Positions 6,561-9,337 of a DNA stretch of 9,337 nucleotides are shown in pieces. The notes below the pieces were generated by a model. That model ran no database searches and was not told where the DNA came from. It saw nothing but the letters and a program-made list of their open reading frames with translations. Numbering within the stretch: position 1 is the stretch's first letter; each line of letters starts with the position of its first letter. Origin of the DNA: CAZALT01 sp964485515 (GTDB lineage: Bacteria; Actinomycetota; Acidimicrobiia; Acidimicrobiales; Acidimicrobilacustridaceae); NCBI GenBank assembly GCA_964485515.1, contig CAZALT010000139.1, positions 1 to 9,337 on the forward strand, written 5' to 3'. The position numbers and the translations under genes were made by a program.

Positions 6561-7926
6561 CCGCGGCGTGGTCCTTGTCCGCGGTCGTCGATGCCGGCTC
6601 CACCAGGACGACTCGCCCGTCGGCCGCTTCGGTGCGGGCCCAGTCGACGACGTCGTCATCCGCGGTGAGCACCACCACCTGCTGGTGCGCGGCGATCCGC
6701 GCGAGCGAGCGGAGGAGGTCGGCCTTGGTCTCGGCCCCGTCGATGCGGGTGAACGCCTCGTCGACGAACATGGGAAGGCTCTCCCCGCCGGCGCCGGCCC
6801 GAGCGAGCTCTTGGGCCCGACGGAGCAGGCAATGGGCGAGGTCGGCGGAGCGCTCCTCGTCGGAGGTCATGGTGGTGGCCATCGGGTTGCGGACCTCGAC
6901 GGTCTCGCGCAACCGGGCGGCCGCGAGGCGCACCTCGGAACGATGGGCCACCGCCCAGTCGAAGTCGACGCCGTCGGCGAGCAGCTCCCACTCGGCGAGC
7001 GCCGTCCGGTGGTACTCGGCGGCGCGCATCATCTCGGCGCGCAACCGGTCGTCGGACAGCAGCCCGTTGACCTTCGTGAGCTGGAACGCGAGGTAGGACT
7101 TGGCCCCCGCGGTCTCGAGCGCGCGCTGCTCGTGCCGGCGGGCCTCTTCCATCCGCTGCCAGTGGACGAACGAGTAGATCCCGGCGCTGATGGCCGCGAT
7201 GGCCGCGAACCCGGCGGCGGCGACGCCGAACACGGCGGCGAGGGGCACGATGAGCACGGTGGCGTTCACGGCGGCGAGCAACGCCACCTTGCGGGCCTGC
7301 TCGTGGCCGGCCTCGGCGGACTCGAAAGCGGCGTGGCGGGCCTCGATCTCGCCGAGCAGATCGGCGTCGACGGGGTCGCTGCCGATCTCCTCGGCGATCC
7401 GCTCGAGGTCGGCATGACGTTCGTGAACCTTGCGGGCCAGCTCCCACAGACGACCTTGGTCGACGCGGGCCAGCCGCTTCAGCTGGACCTCCTCCTCCGA
7501 TGCCGTGGTGAGGTCGGCGGCGCTGAACCGCATGAGGTGGCGGGCCTGGTCCACGGTGAGTCCCGACCGCTGGAGGATGTTGACGCGGCCCCCCGCGTCG
7601 GTGAACGACGTGGTGACGTCGCGACCGTGGGCATCGAGGACCTTGGGGTCGCCATCGGTGGGTCGCGCGATGACGAAAGCCTCCCCGGCATCTGAGCTCA
7701 CCTCGACGTGGACGCCGGTTCGTCCGGCACCCAGCGACCCGACGAGCTCGGAGATCAACCCGTCTCGCTCCAGCGGACCTGCGCCCGCGATGACCGTCAG
7801 CGTGTCTCCGAGGTCGAGCGTGAAGGTCCGGTTCCTCGATTCGATGATCAACTTCTCGAATTGCACCCTCCGCGCATCGGCGGTCTCCGATCCCGACTTG
7901 AGAGAAATCTGGGCCGAATGACTCAT
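6556..7926 (-). CDS. SMC/Rad50/YhaN-like ATPase with transmembrane hairpin and degenerate Walker A
   Basis: A 456-residue protein laid out like a small Rad50/SMC or YhaN-type ATPase. The N-terminal half-site is LIIESRNRTFTLDLGDTLTVIAGAG (about 27-50). A helical coiled-coil region follows (about 140-212), then two membrane helices (about 213-232 and 234-254) where SMC proteins have a hinge or zinc hook, then a second helical region (about 257-345) and the C-terminal half-site. That half-site has a good Walker B, SLPMFVDEAF (D389, E390), a D-loop-like RIDGAE, and a switch strand VVVLTADDD. The P-loop is altered: where GxxxxGK(S/T) is expected the protein has G48-AGPL-E53-R54-D55, and the signature region (TMTSDEERSADLAHC) lacks LSGG. 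It may bind nucleotide weakly or not at all, or pair with an active partner. The start at 7926 has no strong Shine-Dalgarno; GTG 7938 is an in-frame alternative. It is divergent from the methylase. Confidence 0.75.
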   Translation of the reverse strand: MSHSAQISLKSGSETADARRVQFEKLIIESRNRTFTLDLGDTLTVIAGAGPLERDGLISELVGSLGAGRTGVHVEVSSDAGEAFVIARPTDGDPKVLDAHGRDVTTSFTDAGGRVNILQRSGLTVDQARHLMRFSAADLTTASEEEVQLKRLARVDQGRLWELARKVHERHADLERIAEEIGSDPVDADLLGEIEARHAAFESAEAGHEQARKVALLAAVNATVLIVPLAAVFGVAAAGFAAIAAISAGIYSFVHWQRMEEARRHEQRALETAGAKSYLAFQLTKVNGLLSDDRLRAEMMRAAEYHRTALAEWELLADGVDFDWAVAHRSEVRLAAARLRETVEVRNPMATTMTSDEERSADLAHCLLRRAQELARAGAGGESLPMFVDEAFTRIDGAETKADLLRSLARIAAHQQVVVLTADDDVVDWARTEAADGRVVLVEPASTTADKDHAAA

Positions 7927-7954
7927 GCCGTCGTCCACGTGTCGGGCCAACCGG

Positions 7955-7999
7955 CCCACGGGAGCATCACCCACGGGAGCATCACCCACGGGAGCATCA
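7955..7999. repeat. Three perfect 15-bp tandem repeats in a divergent promoter region
   Basis: CCCACGGGAGCATCA occurs three times head to tail without a mismatch (7955-7969, 7970-7984, 7985-7999), between the ATPase and methylase genes. The last copy ends one base before the -10-like TAGGCT. The copies therefore cover where the -35 and any activator or repressor sites would lie. The unit length is a multiple of three, so copy change would preserve frame in any reading through it. Confidence 0.9.
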
Positions 8000-8000
8000 G

Positions 8001-8006
8001 TAGGCT
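8001..8006 (+). promoter_or_regulatory. -10 box (TAGGCT) of the methylase transcript
   Basis: TAGGCT matches the actinobacterial TAnnnT -10 and stands six bases ahead of ATG 8013, the classical spacing for leaderless transcription. No TTGACA-like -35 is present; the tandem repeats occupy that region. Confidence 0.5.
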
Positions 8007-8012
8007 CGCCAG

Positions 8013-8066
8013 ATGAGCGGGGGAGCCAGGTCAGGGTCCAGGGGCGGGGCCCCGGCGAAACCATGA
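8013..8066 (+). CDS. Putative 17-codon leaderless upstream ORF overlapping the methylase start
   Basis: ATG at 8013 opens a frame encoding MSGGARSGSRGGAPAKP and ends with TGA at 8064-8066, sharing ATGA with the methylase ATG at 8063. The -10-like TAGGCT six bases upstream would start the mRNA on or beside this ATG. As the methylase has no Shine-Dalgarno, ribosomes finishing this short frame could reinitiate on it. The peptide is Gly/Arg/Ser-rich and resembles no family I know, so any function is likely to lie in translation and not in the product. It could also be chance, since the stretch is short and GC-rich. Confidence 0.35.
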   Translation: MSGGARSGSRGGAPAKP

Positions 8067-9160
8067 TCAAGTACCTGGGCTCGAAGCGGCGGCTGGTGCC
8101 GCTCCTGGGCGAGATGCTCGCCGCGTCGGGCGCCGCGACCGCGCTCGACCTGTTCACCGGCACCACCCGCGTGGCTCAGGAGTTCAAGCGTCGGGGGGCC
8201 AGGGTCACCGCGGTGGACACCGCTCGGTACTCCGAGGTCTTCGGTCAGTGCTACCTGGAGACCGATCGGTCGGCCATCGATCCCGCCGAGCTGCAGCGTG
8301 CGCTCGACCACCTCGCGAGCCTGCCGGGTGAAGCGGGCTACGTCACCGAGGTGTTCTGCCGTCGCTCCCGGTTCTTCCAGCCGTTCAACGGCGAGCGCAT
8401 CGATGCGATCCGTGCCGGGATCGATCGCGACTTCGCCGAGTCGCCGTTGCGGCCACTGCTGCTCACCAGCCTCATCGAGGCGGCCGACCGGGTCGACTCG
8501 ACGACCGGACTGCAGATGGCCTACGTGAAGCAGTGGGCCGCTCGATCGTCCAAGCCGCTCGAGCTGCGCGCACCGGTGCTGCTCGACGGCACCGGGGCCG
8601 TGATGCGCGGCGACGCCTGCGAGGTCGTCGCCCGGCGCGGGCCCGATGCGCTCGGAGGATTCGACCTGGCCTACATCGATCCGCCGTACAACCAGCACCG
8701 CTACTTCACGAACTACCACGTCTGGGAGACGCTCGTCGCGGCCGACGAACCCGAGCACTACGGCGTGGCGTGCAAGCGGGTCGACGCACGGGACCCCGAG
8801 ACGAAGAGCGTCTTCAACCGGCGCGCCACGATGGCCTCGGCGCTGCGTCAGGTCGTGCACGACGTGGACGCCCGCACCGTCGTCGTGTCGTACAACGACG
8901 AGTCGTGGCTCGATCTCGGCGAGCTGGAAGAGATCTGCTCGGGGCGCGGTGAGGTCATCTCGCTCGCCTTCGACTCGAAGCGCTACGTGGGCGCCCAGAT
9001 CGGGATCCACAACCCGCAGGGCGAGAAGGTCGGGGCGGTCTCGCGGCTGCGCAACCTCGAGTACGTCGTGGTGGCCGGCGACCCCGCGACCGTCGGCGCG
9101 CTCGACGCCATCGGTGTCGCCGACGACCGCTACGTCGCTCCGGTACCCGGGGTGCGGTGA
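8063..9160 (+). CDS. D12-class DNA adenine (N6) methyltransferase
   Basis: A 365-residue DNA methyltransferase of the D12 (alpha-class, Dam-like) family, which transfers a methyl group from S-adenosylmethionine to adenine in a specific DNA site. The order of motifs is typical: motif X at the N-terminus (MIKYLGSKRRLV), SAM-binding motif I at 28-36 (LDLFTGTTR, where DLFAGSG is more usual), the acidic end of the next strand at D52 (VTAVD), a target-recognition stretch roughly between 70 and 190, and catalytic motif IV DPPY at 206-209 in AYIDPPYNQHRYFTNYH. The ATG at 8063 is chosen because the conserved MIKYLGSKRR begins there; the open frame extends upstream only through the tandem repeats. No restriction endonuclease is next to it, so it looks like an orphan methylase or part of an unrecognised system. 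Recognition sequence unknown. Divergent from the SMC-like ATPase gene. Confidence 0.88.
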   Translation: MIKYLGSKRRLVPLLGEMLAASGAATALDLFTGTTRVAQEFKRRGARVTAVDTARYSEVFGQCYLETDRSAIDPAELQRALDHLASLPGEAGYVTEVFCRRSRFFQPFNGERIDAIRAGIDRDFAESPLRPLLLTSLIEAADRVDSTTGLQMAYVKQWAARSSKPLELRAPVLLDGTGAVMRGDACEVVARRGPDALGGFDLAYIDPPYNQHRYFTNYHVWETLVAADEPEHYGVACKRVDARDPETKSVFNRRATMASALRQVVHDVDARTVVVSYNDESWLDLGELEEICSGRGEVISLAFDSKRYVGAQIGIHNPQGEKVGAVSRLRNLEYVVVAGDPATVGALDAIGVADDRYVAPVPGVR

Positions 9161-9170
9161 CCGCCTGACC

Positions 9171-9188
9171 GGTGGCTGGACCGCCACC
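9171..9188 (+). terminator. Hairpin after the methylase gene
   Basis: GGTGGC and GCCACC pair across a 6-base loop just after the methylase stop. An outer pairing of CGGTGA (9155-9160) with TCACCG (9196-9201) can enclose it. There is no T-run; as a GC-rich nested hairpin it may end the methylase transcript before the tRNA gene. Confidence 0.4.
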
Positions 9189-9222
9189 CGACCGCTCACC
9201 GGAGGTCCGACCAGATCTCGGG

Positions 9223-9252
9223 TTGGGATCGATGGGGGAGCCGTGGCAGTAT
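9223..9252 (+). promoter_or_regulatory. Tentative promoter of the tRNA-Thr gene
   Basis: TTGGGA (9223-9228) and CAGTAT (9247-9252) are 18 bases apart, giving a start near 9259 and a 5' leader of about 30 bases before the tRNA. Both hexamers are weak matches. A second TTGTCA at 9262 has no partner at a workable distance. Confidence 0.25.
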
Positions 9253-9289
9253 GTCGGGCCGTTGTCAACGCCCCCGGGCGTGGCAACCT

Positions 9290-9337
9290 GCCCCCTTAGC
9301 TCAGTCGGCAGAGCGTTTCCATGGTAAGGAAAAGGTC
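9290..9337 (+). tRNA. tRNA-Thr (anticodon GGT), 5' part, cut by window edge
   Basis: The acceptor strand GCCCCCT (9290-9296), TA, D-arm GCTC-AGTCGGCA-GAGC, G26, and anticodon arm TTTCC-ATGGTAA-GGAAA are all present and pair perfectly. The anticodon GGT at 9323-9325 reads ACC and ACU threonine codons. The variable loop AGGTC reaches the last base; the T arm and 3' acceptor strand are outside. The AGCTCAGTCGG..GAGCG and CCATGGTAAGG core is typical of bacterial tRNA-Thr(GGT). In other actinobacteria this gene is often followed by tRNA-Met and rpmG, which may be expected here. Confidence 0.93.

Noticed and set aside
7712..7742. A shifted Walker A, GSLGAGRT (ATPase residues 63-70), as the true P-loop with Lys replaced by Arg
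   Set aside because: It matches GxxxxG(R)T in letters, but it falls at the end of the helix that should follow the P-loop, just before the next strand; the P-loop position after strand LTVIAG is residues 48-55.
7955..7999. CRISPR-like array
   Set aside because: The repeats are directly adjacent with no spacers, and there are no cas genes.
7925..8062. N-terminal extension of the methylase to ATG 7925, encoding SPTGA repeats
   Set aside because: The conserved family N-terminus MIKYLGSKRR begins exactly at ATG 8063, and the -10-like box at 8001 would place transcription start after the extension.
7926..8166. N-terminal extension of the ATPase by 80 residues through the repeats (DAPVG units)
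   Set aside because: It would run across the methylase promoter and start inside the methylase gene, and the extra residues look like translated non-coding DNA.
8063..9160. Complete restriction-modification system
   Set aside because: No endonuclease-like gene is within the window; the divergent gene is an SMC-like ATPase and the next downstream feature is a tRNA.
7997..9286. A 429-codon minus-strand frame opposite the methylase
   Set aside because: No recognisable motif, Arg/Val/Gly/Asp-biased composition, and it is fully antisense to a gene with all D12 methylase motifs.
9290..9337. tRNA-associated integration site for a mobile element
   Set aside because: The 3' end of the tRNA is outside the window, and no integrase or duplicated tRNA fragment is visible to the left.

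Overview
This is a very GC-rich bacterial window, by eye well above 65% G+C, with strongly G/C-biased third codon positions. It reads as a chromosomal segment of a high-GC actinobacterium, most likely of the class Acidimicrobiia. That placement is inferred from three things: the WW-x-ASDG(K/N)WYPP repeats (DUF2510-like) joined to a C-terminal SHOCT motif; a TAnnnT box six bases ahead of an ATG, as in leaderless actinobacterial mRNAs; and the overall codon bias. Several long open frames antisense to real genes are products of that composition.

Layout, left to right. (1) A + strand group: the 3' part of a diacylglycerol-kinase-family lipid kinase, then a D-isomer-specific 2-hydroxyacid dehydrogenase overlapping it by one base, then a membrane-tethered coiled-coil protein with an N-terminal Swt1-like HEPN domain. 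(2) Convergent to it on the - strand, a DUF2510/SHOCT protein with its own strong ribosome binding site. It is separated by 223 bp of non-coding DNA from an upstream - strand ABC1/UbiB-family atypical kinase. (3) Divergent from the kinase, a + strand TauE/SafE-family membrane transporter. (4) Convergent to the transporter, a - strand SMC/Rad50/YhaN-like ATPase with a transmembrane hairpin between its coiled coils and a strongly altered Walker A motif. (5) Divergent from that ATPase, a D12-class adenine DNA methyltransferase. The space between them holds three perfect 15-bp tandem repeats, a -10-like box and a 17-codon leaderless reading frame that overlaps the methylase start. (6) At the right edge, the 5' two thirds of a tRNA-Thr (GGT) gene.

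Most of the window looks like ordinary core or lineage-specific chromosome. The lipid kinase, dehydrogenase, ABC1 kinase and exporter are housekeeping or metabolic genes with no evident shared pathway. Two places deserve attention. The first is the divergent ATPase/methyltransferase pair with its repeat-bearing control region, where no restriction nuclease is visible. The second is the HEPN protein, whose R-x4-H motif is intact and which appears anchored to the membrane. Whether either is part of a defence system cannot be settled from this sequence.
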